From Curtobacterium sp. UCD-KPL2560 (GTDB lineage Bacteria > Actinomycetota > Actinomycetes > Actinomycetales > Microbacteriaceae), in NCBI RefSeq assembly GCF_001705035.1, contig NZ_MCIG01000006.1, forward strand, positions 9,037 through 73,036: a stretch of DNA of 64,000 nucleotides, given 5' to 3'. Within the stretch, counting starts at the first letter, position 1; the number at the start of each line of letters is the position of its first letter. The position numbers were made by a program, and so were the translations under genes. The notes under the pieces are model-generated. The model ran no database searches. It saw only the letters and a list, made by a program, of their open reading frames with translations, and had not been told where the DNA came from. Below are positions 54,770 through 64,000 of this stretch, piece by piece.

Positions 54770-56313
54770 GCGACAGCAACCAGTACGACAGCGACCAGTA
54801 CGACGACCAGTACGACGACGAGCACGACGACGATCGTCACGACGAGTCCGACGGGTCCGGCGGGCACGCCGACGGCTCCGTCGCCGACGGCGGCGCCGAC
54901 GGCGTCGCGATCCCGGTCGGCCCAGCGGGCGACCAGGCCCCCGGCGCCGTCCTGCCCTACGGCGGGGACGACGACGAGGTCCGGCGGGTCGAGGCGGCCC
55001 TGTACGCCCGGATCGGCGAGCAGGCCCCGGAACGCCGGCTGCACGCCACCCGGCGCGCGGTCGAGCTCCTCGGCGACCCGCACCTCGCGTACCCGGTCGT
55101 CCACCTCACCGGCACGAACGGCAAGACCTCGACCGCCCGGATGACCGAGAGCATCGTCCGCGCCCACGGTCTGCGCACCGGGCTCATGACGAGCCCGCAC
55201 CTGGTGTCGATCCGGGAGCGCATCGTCATCGACGGCGAGCCGATCGCGCCGGCGCGCTTCGTCGAGAACTGGGACGACATCACCCCGATCCTCGAGATGA
55301 CCGACGCCGAGCTCACCGCGAAGGGCGAGCAGCCGCTGACCTTCTTCGAGGCGCTGACCGTCCTGGCGCTCGCGTGCTTCGCCGAGGCACCCGTCGACGT
55401 CGCCGTGATCGAGGTCGGCATGGGCGGCGAGTGGGACTCCACGAACGTCGTGCAGAGCCAGGTCCAGGTGTTCACCCCGATCGCGATCGACCACGCCAAG
55501 CAGCTCGGCGGCACCGTCGCCGAGATCGCCCGCACCAAGTCGGGCATCGTCAAGCCGTCCTCGGCGGTCGTGTCGAGCGCGCAGGCGCCCGAGGCGCTCG
55601 CCGAGCTCGAGCGCGCCGTCGAGCTCACCGAGTCGACGCTCACGGTCGAGGGCGCCGGGTTCTCGGTGCTCGACGTGACCCCGGCGGTCGGCGGGCAGCT
55701 CGTCACCGTGCAGGGCATCGCCGGCCGGTACGACGACCTGTTCCTGCCGCTCTTCGGGCGCCACCAGGCGCAGAACGCCGCCGTCGCGATCGCCGCGGTC
55801 GAGTCGTTCCTCGGCCGCGGGTCGCAGGCCCTCGACGAGGACGTGCTGTCCGAGGGCCTCGCCGGGACGACGAGCCCCGGCCGCCTGCAGCCGATCGCGC
55901 AGGAGCCGACCGTCGTGGTCGACGCCGCGCACAACCCGCACGGTGCCCGCGCACTCGCCGCGGCGCTGCCCGTCGCGTTCCCCTCCGGGCACGTCGTCGG
56001 CGTCGTCGGGATCCTCGCCGACAAGGACGCCCGCGGGTTCGTCCGCGCGCTCCGGGACACCGTGCAGACGTTCGTCGTGACGCAGCCGCCGGGGGAGCGC
56101 GCGCTCGACGCGGACGCCTTCGCCCGGGTCGTCGTCGCCGAGGTCGGCGAGGACCGGGTCGTCGTCGAGCCGTCGCTCGCACAGGCACTGCGGGAAGCCC
56201 GCGACCTCGCGGACGAGGCGGACGCCGAGGACGCGCTCGTGCTCGTCGCCGGGTCGGTCGTCATGGTGGGCGCGGTCATGGACCTGGTCCACTCCGAGGG
56301 GGAGGCGAAGTGA
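54766..56313 (+). CDS. folC: Folylpolyglutamate/dihydrofolate synthase
   Basis: A 515-residue Mur-ligase-fold enzyme that adds glutamate to folates. The P-loop is [14 protein letters not shown], followed by [12 protein letters not shown], a conserved DAAHNPHG near 385 and [12 protein letters not shown]. The N-terminal 55 residues are very acidic and Asp/Tyr/Gln-rich ([18 protein letters not shown]), an unusual extension. ATGA overlap with ileS and GTGA overlap with the next gene show one operon under the T-box. Confidence 0.94.
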   Translation: MSDSNQYDSDQYDDQYDDEHDDDRHDESDGSGGHADGSVADGGADGVAIPVGPAGDQAPGAVLPYGGDDDEVRRVEAALYARIGEQAPERRLHATRRAVELLGDPHLAYPVVHLTGTNGKTSTARMTESIVRAHGLRTGLMTSPHLVSIRERIVIDGEPIAPARFVENWDDITPILEMTDAELTAKGEQPLTFFEALTVLALACFAEAPVDVAVIEVGMGGEWDSTNVVQSQVQVFTPIAIDHAKQLGGTVAEIARTKSGIVKPSSAVVSSAQAPEALAELERAVELTESTLTVEGAGFSVLDVTPAVGGQLVTVQGIAGRYDDLFLPLFGRHQAQNAAVAIAAVESFLGRGSQALDEDVLSEGLAGTTSPGRLQPIAQEPTVVVDAAHNPHGARALAAALPVAFPSGHVVGVVGILADKDARGFVRALRDTVQTFVVTQPPGERALDADAFARVVVAEVGEDRVVVEPSLAQALREARDLADEADAEDALVLVAGSVVMVGAVMDLVHSEGEAK

Positions 56314-56726
56314 CGGACGCACCACGGGCCTCCCGACCGGGTCGCCAGCCGCGCGTACGGAAGCCGCGACGCGACCGCGGAGCACGGGAGAGCCTGCTGT
56401 CGATCGCCCTCGTGCTCGAGGCGATCATGTTCTTCTTCCCGATGCTCGTCGTGTACGGCAAGGGCACGCTCCCGCCCCTCGCGGCGTTCGGCGGCGGCAT
56501 CGCCGCCATCGTCGTCCTCACAGTCGCCTCACGCCTGACCGACAAGCCCGCCGGTGTAGTGTTCGGGTGGCTGCTGCAGGCGGCCATCCTCGCCACCGGC
56601 TTCATCGAACCGTTCATGTTCGCGGTCGCGGTGGTGTTCCTGGCGCTGTGGGTTTTCTGCTTCGTCAAGGGCGGTCAGCTCGACCGTCTGAACGCCGCGC
56701 GCCGGGCCGCCGCGGGCGAGGGCTGA
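56310..56726 (+). CDS. DUF4233 membrane protein
   Basis: A 138-residue protein with a basic N terminus and four hydrophobic helices starting ESLLSIALVLEAIMFFFPML. This gene typically lies between folC and ndk in Actinobacteria; its function is unknown. The GTG start overlaps the folC stop (GTGA), with GGGGGAGG upstream. Confidence 0.88.
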   Translation: MTDAPRASRPGRQPRVRKPRRDRGARESLLSIALVLEAIMFFFPMLVVYGKGTLPPLAAFGGGIAAIVVLTVASRLTDKPAGVVFGWLLQAAILATGFIEPFMFAVAVVFLALWVFCFVKGGQLDRLNAARRAAAGEG

Positions 56727-56759
56727 CCCCCCACATCGACCACGAAACAGGAGACCTGC

Positions 56760-57179
56760 GTGTCCGATCTCGAAGAGACCCTCGTCCTCGTCAAGCCCGA
56801 CGGCGTCGCCCGCCAGCTCACCGGTGAGATCCTCCGCCGGATCGAGGCCAAGGGCTACGAGATCGTCGACCTGAAGATGCTGACGGCGCCCCGTGACCTG
56901 CTCGACCAGCACTACGAGGAGCACCAGGGCAAGCCGTTCTTCGAGCCGCTCGTCGAGTTCATGCAGTCCGGTCCGGTCGTCGCCGTGCGCGTCGCCGGCA
57001 ACGCCGCGATCGCGGGCTTCCGCTCGCTCGCCGGCACCACCGACCCGACCACGGCCGCGCCCGGCACCATCCGCGGCGACCTCGGCCGCGACTGGGGCCT
57101 CAAGGTGCAGCAGAACCTGGTGCACGGGTCCGACAGCCCCGAGTCCGCCGCGCGCGAGCTCGCGCTCTGGTTCGCCTGA
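56760..57179 (+). CDS. ndk: Nucleoside diphosphate kinase
   Basis: A 139-residue enzyme that transfers phosphate between NTPs and NDPs. It has [13 protein letters not shown] at the start, [20 protein letters not shown], and the active-site His122 in [12 protein letters not shown]. The length is standard. GTG start with CAGGAG upstream; 33 bases after the DUF4233 gene, same operon. Confidence 0.97.
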   Translation: MSDLEETLVLVKPDGVARQLTGEILRRIEAKGYEIVDLKMLTAPRDLLDQHYEEHQGKPFFEPLVEFMQSGPVVAVRVAGNAAIAGFRSLAGTTDPTTAAPGTIRGDLGRDWGLKVQQNLVHGSDSPESAARELALWFA

Positions 57180-57193
57180 GACGGGGAGACGAC

Positions 57194-58042
57194 GTGACGA
57201 ACAACGACCGACCGACCAAGAACGAGCGGCGCCAGCACGCGCGTGAGGTCGCCCGGCAGCGCGCCGACGCCGAGAAGCGCCGCAAGCGCCGCAACAAGTG
57301 GTTCCTCCAGGGCGGCATCGGCCTGGGCATCGTGGCGGTCGCGGCCATCGTCGCCATCGTCGTGGTGAACGTCAACAGCGGCGGCAGCACCTCGGCCGCT
57401 GGCCCGAAGAACATGGTCACCGGCGGCATCCAGTTCACCGGCGGCAACGGCGAGATGGCCCCCGTCACCACGAAGGGCGTCCCCGCCGACGGCACCCCGT
57501 CGCCGGTCGCCACCGCGAACGACGACGGCACCGTCAAGGTCGTCGAGTACGTCGACTGGGCCTGCCCGGTGTGCAAGCAGTTCGAGACCACCTACGGCGA
57601 CCAGGTGAACGACCTGGTCAAGGACGGCAAGGCGACCCTCGAGGTGCACCCCGTGTCGATCCTCGACCGCAGCTACCTCGGCTCGCGCTACGCCAGCCGT
57701 GCCGCGAACGCCGCCATGTGCGTCGCGAACTTCGCCCCGGACAAGTTCCTGTCGGTGCAGCAGCAGTTCTTCGAGAAGCAGCCCGAGGAGGGCACGAAGG
57801 GCCTGACGAACGCCGAGATCGCCGACCTGGTGAAGGCCGGCGGCGCCACCGGTTCGGACATCTCCGAGTGCCTGTCCAGCGAGCACTACAAGGGCTGGGT
57901 CACGAAGTCGACGAACGAGGTCCTGCAGGACTCCTCGGTCGCGGGCCCGCAGGGCTTCGGGACGCCGACGATCCTCGTCAACGGCAAGCGCGTGGACAGC
58001 CTGACCGACGTCGTCTCGACGATCGAGGCAGCGGCGAAGTAA
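57194..58042 (+). CDS. Membrane-anchored DsbA-like thioredoxin
   Basis: A 282-residue protein. A basic N-terminal region precedes one membrane helix (about 39-60), and the rest is outside the cell. The thioredoxin fold has active site Cys124-Pro-Val-Cys127 in EYVDWACPVCKQFE, and GTPTILVNGKRVD for the cis-proline loop. It should introduce or shuffle disulfides in exported proteins. It follows ndk by 14 bases. A VKOR gene faces it across a terminator and likely re-oxidises it. Confidence 0.92.
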   Translation: MTNNDRPTKNERRQHAREVARQRADAEKRRKRRNKWFLQGGIGLGIVAVAAIVAIVVVNVNSGGSTSAAGPKNMVTGGIQFTGGNGEMAPVTTKGVPADGTPSPVATANDDGTVKVVEYVDWACPVCKQFETTYGDQVNDLVKDGKATLEVHPVSILDRSYLGSRYASRAANAAMCVANFAPDKFLSVQQQFFEKQPEEGTKGLTNAEIADLVKAGGATGSDISECLSSEHYKGWVTKSTNEVLQDSSVAGPQGFGTPTILVNGKRVDSLTDVVSTIEAAAK

Positions 58043-58055
58043 CGCCCCACCACCG

Positions 58056-58094
58056 ACGACGCCCCCGCTCCCGACCAGGGAGCGGGGGCGTCGT
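58056..58094. terminator. Bidirectional terminator
   Basis: A 17-bp perfect inverted repeat (ACGACGCCCCCGCTCCC and complement, loop GACCA) lies between the convergent DsbA-like and VKOR genes. Confidence 0.85.
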
Positions 58095-58129
58095 GCGTCG
58101 TGCGGACGCGTCGACCGCGGTCGCAGCCG

Positions 58130-58732
58130 TCAGAGCGTGCTGAGCACCCGGGGGAAGACGACCAGGATGCAGACGACGACCACCGCGTAGTTCGCGAGCA
58201 CGAACGCCCACGAGAACGGCAGCAGGGTCCGGCCCGTGCGCTGCAGCCCGGCACCGAAGCGCCCCTGCGCCGCGTTCCAGATCGTGAAGACCCAGAACAT
58301 CGGGATGGTCATCGACCAGACGAGCAGGCACCACGGGCACAGGTAGCCGATGACCCACACGGTCTGCGTGAACAGCCAGGTGACGAACACCCAGGCGAGG
58401 AACACGCCCGCGTTGAACGTGATCCAGAACCACCGGTGGCCGTTCCGCATGCCGGCGAGCAGCATCACGCCGACCGCGATCGGCGCGACGAAGCCCATCA
58501 CGCCGATGAGCGGGTTCGGGAAGCCGAACAGCGACCCCTGCCAGCTCGTCATGACCTGCGAGCAGTTCACGAACGGGCTGACGTCGCAGCTCAGGACCGC
58601 CTGCGGGTTCTCGTACTTCTGGAACTCGTCCAGCACCAGGCGGAAGGCGGCGTACAGCGCGACGGCGCCGGTGACGATGAGGAGGACCGCCATCGCGATC
58701 GGACGACGGTGCGTGGTTGCGCTCGTGCTCAC
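58130..58732 (-). CDS. Vitamin K epoxide reductase (VKOR) family oxidase
   Basis: A 200-residue membrane protein with four or five helices. It has the loop cysteine pair Cys49 and Cys57 (SCDVSPFVNCS) and the quinone-side active site Cys132-Pro-Trp-Cys135 (GYLCPWCLLVW). Bacterial VKORs replace DsbB, passing electrons from DsbA-like proteins to quinone. The GTG start was chosen since it gives VSTSATTHRRP just before helix one; the frame is open to 58846. Confidence 0.93.
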   Translation of the reverse strand: MSTSATTHRRPIAMAVLLIVTGAVALYAAFRLVLDEFQKYENPQAVLSCDVSPFVNCSQVMTSWQGSLFGFPNPLIGVMGFVAPIAVGVMLLAGMRNGHRWFWITFNAGVFLAWVFVTWLFTQTVWVIGYLCPWCLLVWSMTIPMFWVFTIWNAAQGRFGAGLQRTGRTLLPFSWAFVLANYAVVVVCILVVFPRVLSTL

Positions 58733-59091
58733 CGCGTCATCTTCGCACGCCCGTTCCGGCCCTTCCCTGGCAGGGCGTGCGACAATGGCCGAGTCGCGCG
58801 GTCCGACCGTGCGACGAGCAGAGCTTCCCGGGCCCAGCCCGGGCAACAGGTGCGGTGAGAGCGCACCGTGACCGGACGTGCGTCACTCCGACGCCGAATC
58901 CGCGTGGACCGGGTGTCCGCCGCGGAACCGGCGCGGACCGTACGAAGATGACGGACACCGGTCACAAGACAGCGACGACGGGGGCGTGGACGCCGCTCGT
59001 CACAACCGAAGGTTCCCGTGCCCGACAGGGTACGAGCAGAGTTCCCGCCGCCCGTCAGGGCGCGAGCGGGGTCAAGGAGTGCACCAGACCA
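58733..59091 (+). ncRNA. Long leader before rne
   Basis: About 310 bases without a convincing gene precede the RNase E start. TTCCCGGGCCCAGCCCGGGCAA-type hairpins occur (58826-58850), then GGTGCGGTGAGAGCGCACC (58851-58869), and two similar TACGAGCAGAGTTCCC-like words. I infer a structured 5' leader, perhaps for RNase E autoregulation, but no promoter is certain. Confidence 0.4.
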
Positions 59092-62000
59092 ATGGTGGAG
59101 CAGAACACCGACAACACGACCAACGACGACGCCACGCCGAAGCGCCGCGGCCGCCTGTTCGGCAGCCGCCGAGCGCGGTCGGGCGGCCTGGAGGCCCGTG
59201 GCGACGTCGACCGGACGACGACCGACACCGACGGGGTCACCCTCCCCGCCGACGCGGCGACCGACGAGCGCGTCGCGTCGCCCGACACCTCCGCCGCTGA
59301 CGCGGCAGCGGTGCAGGACGGGACCGAGGCACCGTCCTCGGTCGTGGCGCAGGACGGAACGACCGTCCCGGTCGCGGTCGACCCGGTCGCCGCTGCGTCC
59401 GGTGAGCCGCACGACGTCTCGACGCTGACCGGGGACCTGCCGGTCGTCGGGGCGGCGTCCGACGGCGTGGGCAGCGACGGCGTCGGCGCCCTCGTCACCG
59501 GTGCCGACGCGCACGGGGCGCAGGCCGCCGGGACGCAGGACGAAGCAGGTGCGACCGCTGCCGACCCGACCACCGCCGGGGGCGACGTGCCGGACGACGC
59601 GGGGCGCGCCTCCCGTCCGGACGCCGCCGTGCAGACGGCCGACGCGTCCGACGAGGCGTCCGACGAGCCGTTCGTCCCGCGGGCCACGAGCACCCTCAGC
59701 CTGATCTTCCACGCGCCGGTGCTGCCCGAGGTGCCCGTCCGCGCCCCGCGCGACGAGCGGGACGACCGCGACGACGACGAGGACGACGACGAGCAGGGCG
59801 GCGGCCGTCGCCGCTCCCGCCGTCGTGGCACGAGCGCCGACCGCGAGCAGCGCGCGCCGCGCGACCACCAGGAGCCGCGCCGCCGCGAGCCGGAGCTCAT
59901 CACCGAGCCGCAGCGCATCAAGGGCTCGACCCGCCTCGAGGCGAAGAAGCAGCGTCGCCGTGACGGTCGCGACGCCGGTCGTCGTCGCCAGGTGATCACC
60001 GAGGACGAGTTCCTCGCGCGCCGCGAGAGCGTCGACCGCCAGATGATCGTGCGGTCCAGCTCGTCGAAGATCGAGATCGGTGTGCTCGAGGACAACGTCC
60101 TCGCGGAGCACTACGTCACGAAGTCGCACAACGTCTCGCTCATCGGCAACGTCTACCTGGGCAAGGTCCAGAACGTGCTGCCCTCGATGGAGGCGGCGTT
60201 CGTCGACATCGGCCGCGGGCGCAACGCGGTCCTGTACGCGGGCGAGGTCGACTGGGCGTCGGTCGACACCGGCAACCACGGCCGTCGCATCGAGGCCGCC
60301 CTCAAGCCGGGCGACAAGGTGCTCGTGCAGGTCACGAAGGACCCGGTCGGCCACAAGGGTGCCCGGCTCACCAGCCAGGTCTCGCTGCCCGGCCGCTACC
60401 TCGTGTACGTGCCGAACGGCTCGATGAACGGCATCTCGCGCAAGCTGCCCGACACCGAGCGTGCCCGGCTGAAGAAGATCCTCAAGGAGGTCCTGCCCGA
60501 GCACGCCGGCGTCATCGTCCGCACGGCCGCCGAGGGCGCGACCGAGGAGCAGCTCACCCGCGACGTGCAGCGCCTGACCAGCCAGTGGGAGGCGATCCAG
60601 AAGAAGGTCGCCGGGGGCCACGCGCCGGTCATGCTGCACTCCGAGCCCGACCTGCTCGTGAAGATCGTCCGCGACGTCTTCAACGAGGACTTCACGAAGC
60701 TCATCATCGACGGCGACGCCGCGCGCGGGGTCATCGAGGACTACCTCGACGCCGTCGCGCCGGACCTCAAGGACCGCGTCGAGCTGTACGACGGCCCGGA
60801 CTCCTTCGAGGAGTACCGCCTCAACGAGCAGATCGCCAAGGCGCTCGACCGCAAGGTGTGGCTGCCGTCGGGTGGCTCGCTCGTCATCGACCGCACCGAG
60901 GCGATGACCGTCGTCGACGTCAACACGGGCAAGTTCGTCGGATCCGGCGGCAACCTCGAGGAGACCGTCACGAAGAACAACCTCGAGGCCGCCGAGGAGC
61001 TCGTCCGCCAGCTGCGTCTGCGCGACATCGGCGGCATCATCGTCGTCGACTTCATCGACATGGTGCTCGAGTCGAACCGCGACCTGGTCCTCCGTCGTCT
61101 GGTCGAGTGCCTGAGCCGCGACCGGACGAAGCACCAGGTCGCCGAGGTCACCTCGCTCGGCCTCGTGCAGATGACCCGCAAGAAGATCGGCGTCGGCCTC
61201 CGCGAGTCCCTCGACGAGGTCAACGCGCAGGTGAACGACAACAACGCCGACCCCGGTCCGACCAAGGGCCGTCGCAAGGCCCGGAGCACCGGCGGCAACG
61301 GCTCGGGCAACGGGTCGAACGGTGGGTCCTCGAACGGCTCGTCGAACGGCACCGGCTCGAACGGCGGCGGCGCGGCGCACCAGATCACCGAGGACGTCAA
61401 GAACGCCCTGTCGCGCATCGCCGCCTCGACGCTGCCCCACGAGGAGTCCGACGCACCCCGGACCGGCATCGCGAACCCCCGCGGGGGAGCGGCCGCACCG
61501 GCAGCCGAGACTCCGGCGTCGCCCGCGTCGACCGCCACCCCGGTGTCCGCACCGGACGAGGCCGACCAGTCGCAGGGCCAGTCGCAGGGCGGCGAGCAGT
61601 CGTCCGGCAAGCGTCGTCGTCGTCGCGGTGGCCGCGGCGGCAACGGCGCAGGCGGGACCGTCGGCGCCGAGCAGACCCCGGCGGCCGAGGAGCGTCCGGC
61701 AGCCACGTCCGGTCGGTCCGAGTCCACGCCCGCGGCACGGGCAGCCGAGCAGGCGCCCGCGCCGGTCACCTCGGCCTCCGCGCCGACCGCCGCCGCCGAG
61801 CCCGTCAAGGCCCCGGCTCGTCGTCGGGCGAGCTCGAGCGCCACGGTGACGCCGGCCGACACCACGGTCGCGATCCTGGACATCCCGGTCGCCGTCACGA
61901 AGCGCGAGCCCCGACCGGTGACCGGCGATGCCGAGTCCCTGCTCGACTCGGTGCTGCAGGCACTCCCCGAGCCGAAGCAGCCCGGCCAGGGTCGCTCCCG

Positions 62001-62106
62001 CTCGCGTCGCGTCTCGTCGCCGAGCATCAGCGCTCCGGCCACCGCGGACACCGCCACCGACGCGGGCGACACGCCCGACGACGGTGCCGTGATCGTGGGC
62101 AACTGA
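59092..62106 (+). CDS. rne: Ribonuclease E/G
   Basis: A 1004-residue endoribonuclease. The N-terminal 300 residues are disordered and Asp/Ala-rich, ending in an Arg-rich stretch. The S1 domain begins near 330 (NVSLIGNVYLGKVQNVLPSM). The catalytic Mg site is VVDVNTGKFVGSGGN and IVVDFIDMV (near 610-660), with zinc-link text RDRTKHQVAEVTSLGLVQMTRK. The tail has Ser/Gly/Asn repeats (NGSGNGSNGGSSNGSSNG) and Arg-rich patches. It processes mRNA and rRNA. The ATG has AAGGAG 12 bases upstream. Confidence 0.95.
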   Translation: MVEQNTDNTTNDDATPKRRGRLFGSRRARSGGLEARGDVDRTTTDTDGVTLPADAATDERVASPDTSAADAAAVQDGTEAPSSVVAQDGTTVPVAVDPVAAASGEPHDVSTLTGDLPVVGAASDGVGSDGVGALVTGADAHGAQAAGTQDEAGATAADPTTAGGDVPDDAGRASRPDAAVQTADASDEASDEPFVPRATSTLSLIFHAPVLPEVPVRAPRDERDDRDDDEDDDEQGGGRRRSRRRGTSADREQRAPRDHQEPRRREPELITEPQRIKGSTRLEAKKQRRRDGRDAGRRRQVITEDEFLARRESVDRQMIVRSSSSKIEIGVLEDNVLAEHYVTKSHNVSLIGNVYLGKVQNVLPSMEAAFVDIGRGRNAVLYAGEVDWASVDTGNHGRRIEAALKPGDKVLVQVTKDPVGHKGARLTSQVSLPGRYLVYVPNGSMNGISRKLPDTERARLKKILKEVLPEHAGVIVRTAAEGATEEQLTRDVQRLTSQWEAIQKKVAGGHAPVMLHSEPDLLVKIVRDVFNEDFTKLIIDGDAARGVIEDYLDAVAPDLKDRVELYDGPDSFEEYRLNEQIAKALDRKVWLPSGGSLVIDRTEAMTVVDVNTGKFVGSGGNLEETVTKNNLEAAEELVRQLRLRDIGGIIVVDFIDMVLESNRDLVLRRLVECLSRDRTKHQVAEVTSLGLVQMTRKKIGVGLRESLDEVNAQVNDNNADPGPTKGRRKARSTGGNGSGNGSNGGSSNGSSNGTGSNGGGAAHQITEDVKNALSRIAASTLPHEESDAPRTGIANPRGGAAAPAAETPASPASTATPVSAPDEADQSQGQSQGGEQSSGKRRRRRGGRGGNGAGGTVGAEQTPAAEERPAATSGRSESTPAARAAEQAPAPVTSASAPTAAAEPVKAPARRRASSSATVTPADTTVAILDIPVAVTKREPRPVTGDAESLLDSVLQALPEPKQPGQGRSRSRRVSSPSISAPATADTATDAGDTPDDGAVIVGN

Positions 62107-62107
62107 C

Positions 62108-63088
62108 GTGACCGACCCGGCGGGCCCCGGCCGGCAGCACGGCACCGGATCCCACGGAGCGGGCTGGGGACAGCCCGCTCCGGGGGACCGGATCCCCGCC
62201 GGGCCCACCGGACGGGGTCGTCCCGCCGGTGACCCGCGGCGTGCCGTCGCACCCGGGGCCTCGGTGGCGAACACCACGAGTGCGCTCATCGCGGTCGTCT
62301 CGATCGTCCTCGTCGAGTTCGTCTCGGGCCTGGCGTCGCTGGTCGGGACGACCCTCGTGGTGCACCCGTTCGGCAACGCCGGCACCGGTGCGTCCCTGCT
62401 CGGCAGCTTCGTCACGGGCGTGTTCACCGCGCCGCTGCCGTACTACCTGGTCACCTTCCTCGCGCTCGCGTTCCTGACGCCGATCGCCCGCCGCAGCCCG
62501 CTGCCGACCGTGCTGGTCCGCGCGCTGCTCGCCGGCGCCGCCGGGACCGTGGCGCTCGTGCTCGTGGGGATGGCCACCGCGCTGGTCGACCTCGGCCGTC
62601 CCGGGGCGGGGGGCCGGACCGTCGCGGCCGTCGTCACGGGCCCGCTGGCGAACGGCGTGCCGTTCACCCTCATGCTCCTCGGCACCGCGACCGTCGCGTG
62701 GCTCTGGACCGGACGCCCGGGAGGCGCTCGTCCCGGTGCCCGTGGCGGCTCGGGGCGTCTTGGCACGGTGCGGCCCGCCGACGCGGTGCCGTCGGCGACG
62801 GTGCAGCAGCCGGGCCAGGCGTGGGGACAGCCGCAGCCGGGCCGTCGACCCGCTCCGCAGCCCGGGGCGCAGGCGTGGCCGCAGCAGGACCCGCAGCAGC
62901 TGTGGGGGCAGCAGGACCCGCAGCAGCCCGTACGGGGGCAGCAGACGCCGCAGCAGGCCCCGTGGGGCCAGGGCCCCGCGCAGGGGCCGCAGGGGCCGCA
63001 GGGGACGTCGCAGGCCGAGCAGGGGCAGCACGGGGCGCCGCAGCCCGAGCAGCAGCCCCGGCCCTGGCAGCCGCCGGCACCGCGCTGA
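62108..63088 (+). CDS. Membrane protein with Pro/Gln-rich tail
   Basis: A 326-residue protein. After a Gly/Pro-rich N terminus four hydrophobic helices lie between about 55 and 200 (TSALIAVVSIVLVEFVSGLA, PLPYYLVTFLALAFLTPIAR, ALLAGAAGTVALVLVGMATA, PFTLMLLGTATVAWLW). The last 110 residues are low complexity, rich in Gln, Pro and Gly (QQDPQQLWGQQ). GTG start one base after the rne stop. No function recognised. Confidence 0.75.
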   Translation: MTDPAGPGRQHGTGSHGAGWGQPAPGDRIPAGPTGRGRPAGDPRRAVAPGASVANTTSALIAVVSIVLVEFVSGLASLVGTTLVVHPFGNAGTGASLLGSFVTGVFTAPLPYYLVTFLALAFLTPIARRSPLPTVLVRALLAGAAGTVALVLVGMATALVDLGRPGAGGRTVAAVVTGPLANGVPFTLMLLGTATVAWLWTGRPGGARPGARGGSGRLGTVRPADAVPSATVQQPGQAWGQPQPGRRPAPQPGAQAWPQQDPQQLWGQQDPQQPVRGQQTPQQAPWGQGPAQGPQGPQGTSQAEQGQHGAPQPEQQPRPWQPPAPR

Positions 63089-63204
63089 GCACAGATCCGC
63101 ACCCGTCCCGGCACCCGTTGGCGAGACGAGGCGAGGCGGAGCCGGACCGACGTGTCGGCGGTGCGCCGCGCCTCCCGGCCGACGCCGCGTGCCGGCCCGC
63201 GGTC

Positions 63205-63477
63205 TCAGTCGGCGCGCTTGTCGCGCTGCGCGACCCGCAGCCCGCTCGCGATCAGCCGGAGCACGAGCTCCCGACCGCTCACCGCGGTGGCCCCGGCCGC
63301 GACGAGTTCGTCGTAGCGCGCGAGGGGCACGTCGTAGTGGTCGTGGTCGAACGCACGACGCGGGATCCCGGCACGGTGCGCGAAGGCGTGGAGCTCGTCG
63401 TACGACGCGTCGCTGACCAGGTGGGACCACACCGTGTCGTGCGCGGGCCAGCTCGGCGGGTCGATCAGGACGGTCAC
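63205..63477 (-). CDS. DUF4031 protein
   Basis: A 90-residue protein. It begins [20 protein letters not shown], with [18 protein letters not shown] and FDHDHYDVP, the core of DUF4031, a small family of unknown function. GTG or ATG spacing supports the start at 63477. It is divergent from rplU. Confidence 0.88.
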   Translation of the reverse strand: MTVLIDPPSWPAHDTVWSHLVSDASYDELHAFAHRAGIPRRAFDHDHYDVPLARYDELVAAGATAVSGRELVLRLIASGLRVAQRDKRAD

Positions 63478-63502
63478 GGATCGATCGTACGTGTGTCGCC
63501 GT

Positions 63503-63655
63503 TTGACCGGACCTAGGGGGATCGAGTATTCTCGACCCCTGGTGTCAGCGGGCCGTTCTGCCTGCGTCGCCGATCGGGCCCGGCCTACCGGGAGCCGCTC
63601 GTGCAGAAGTGGGCACCCGAGACTTCCCTCAAGCAGAGTACGTAAGGATTTCCAC
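63503..63655 (+). promoter_or_regulatory. rplU promoter and leader
   Basis: TTGACC (63503-63508) and TATTCT (63527-63532), 18 bases apart, form a good promoter. The leader of about 115 bases before rplU contains GGGCCCGGCC and CCGGGAGCCG stems and may hold an L21 autoregulatory structure; that is inference. AAGGA (63644-63648) is the ribosome site. Confidence 0.65.
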
Positions 63656-63964
63656 GTGGTTTACGCAGTAGTGCGCGCCGGCGGCCGTCAGGAGAAGGTC
63701 GAGGTCGGCACCATCCTCACGATCGACCGTGCCAAGGCCGACGACAAGGGCAACATCGACCTCGCGCCGGTGCTCCTCGTGGACGGTGACAAGATCACGT
63801 CGGCCGCTTCCGAGCTCGCCGGCGTCACCGTCACCGCACAGGTGCTCGAGGACCTCCGCGGTCCGAAGGTCGTCATCCAGAAGTTCAAGAACAAGACCGG
63901 GTACAAGAAGCGTCAGGGTTTCCGCGCTGAGCTGACCCGCGTCAAGATCACCTCGATCGCGTAA
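63656..63964 (+). CDS. rplU: 50S ribosomal protein L21
   Basis: A 102-residue ribosomal protein. It has [17 protein letters not shown] at the start and [16 protein letters not shown] at the end, the L21 signatures. GTG start, AAGGA upstream. rpmA begins 14 bases after the stop, the usual rplU-rpmA pair. Confidence 0.97.
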   Translation: MVYAVVRAGGRQEKVEVGTILTIDRAKADDKGNIDLAPVLLVDGDKITSAASELAGVTVTAQVLEDLRGPKVVIQKFKNKTGYKKRQGFRAELTRVKITSIA

Positions 63965-63978
63965 GGCGGGAGTAGAAG

Positions 63979-64000
63979 ATGGCACACAAGAAGGGTGCGA
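63979..64000 (+). CDS. rpmA: 50S ribosomal protein L27, start only
   Basis: Seven codons (MAHKKGA) with GGGAG upstream, then the window ends. The sequence and the place after rplU identify L27. Confidence 0.9.

Overview
The window is a GC-rich actinobacterial chromosome segment. It has GTG and TTG starts, GTGA/ATGA stop-start overlaps, leaderless TANNNT promoters 6-7 nt before start codons, mycothiol-type enzymes and an actinobacterial ileS T-box. Gene content and order (tig-clpP1-clpP2-clpX, valS, ileS-folC-DUF4233-ndk-rne-rplU-rpmA) fit Microbacteriaceae, most likely Curtobacterium or a close relative. The genus is an inference. No phage, integrase or transposase gene is visible.

Layout. 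1-0.9 kb: a non-coding cluster of five related hairpins, then tRNA-Arg(TCT). 0.9-9.4 kb: envelope and small unknown proteins, msrA, a divergent ssb, ettA, two thioesterases and an NAD(P)-binding reductase. 9.4-13.7 kb: leftward truncated globin-mscS, then pepN. 13.8-25.3 kb: an Rv2466c-like reductase, divergent GNAT and XRE-cupin genes with overlapping start codons, rpiB, a Nei/Fpg glycosylase, coupled paiB-like and amidohydrolase genes, a serine hydrolase, an AraC regulator, a two-component system and an EamA exporter. 25.6-27.0 kb: two small leftward genes, one behind a perfect 50-aa SOS-type arrangement (LexA box), one behind another palindrome, plus tRNA-Gly and tRNA-Pro. 27-33 kb: the protein quality-control cluster tig, clpP1, clpP2, clpX, interrupted by a leftward ycnI-copC copper pair with its own palindromic operator. 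33-46 kb: M3 peptidase, TetR, valS, a ProP-like carrier and a peptide/nickel-type ABC importer. 51-64 kb: T-box-controlled ileS, then folC, a DUF4233 gene, ndk, a DsbA-like protein facing a VKOR, rne, and the start of rplU-rpmA.

The most unusual locus is 46.1-49.45 kb. Five or six tightly overlapping genes, with codon use unlike the flanks, encode two related short peptides (shared LDAAVNR and PVLTTP blocks, hydrophobic Gly/Ala-rich tails), an HTTM/SdpB-like membrane protein fused to an alpha/beta hydrolase, an SdpA-like anchored protein with an NWRFFAP motif, and a small three-helix membrane protein. I read it as a candidate Sdp-like peptide toxin or bacteriocin system with built-in hydrolase and possible immunity protein. 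This is inference from architecture, not a demonstrated function.

Three families of intergenic palindromes recur. The commonest (core GGGAGGCGCGG) forms near-perfect hairpins after many genes and has half-copies inside coding sequences.
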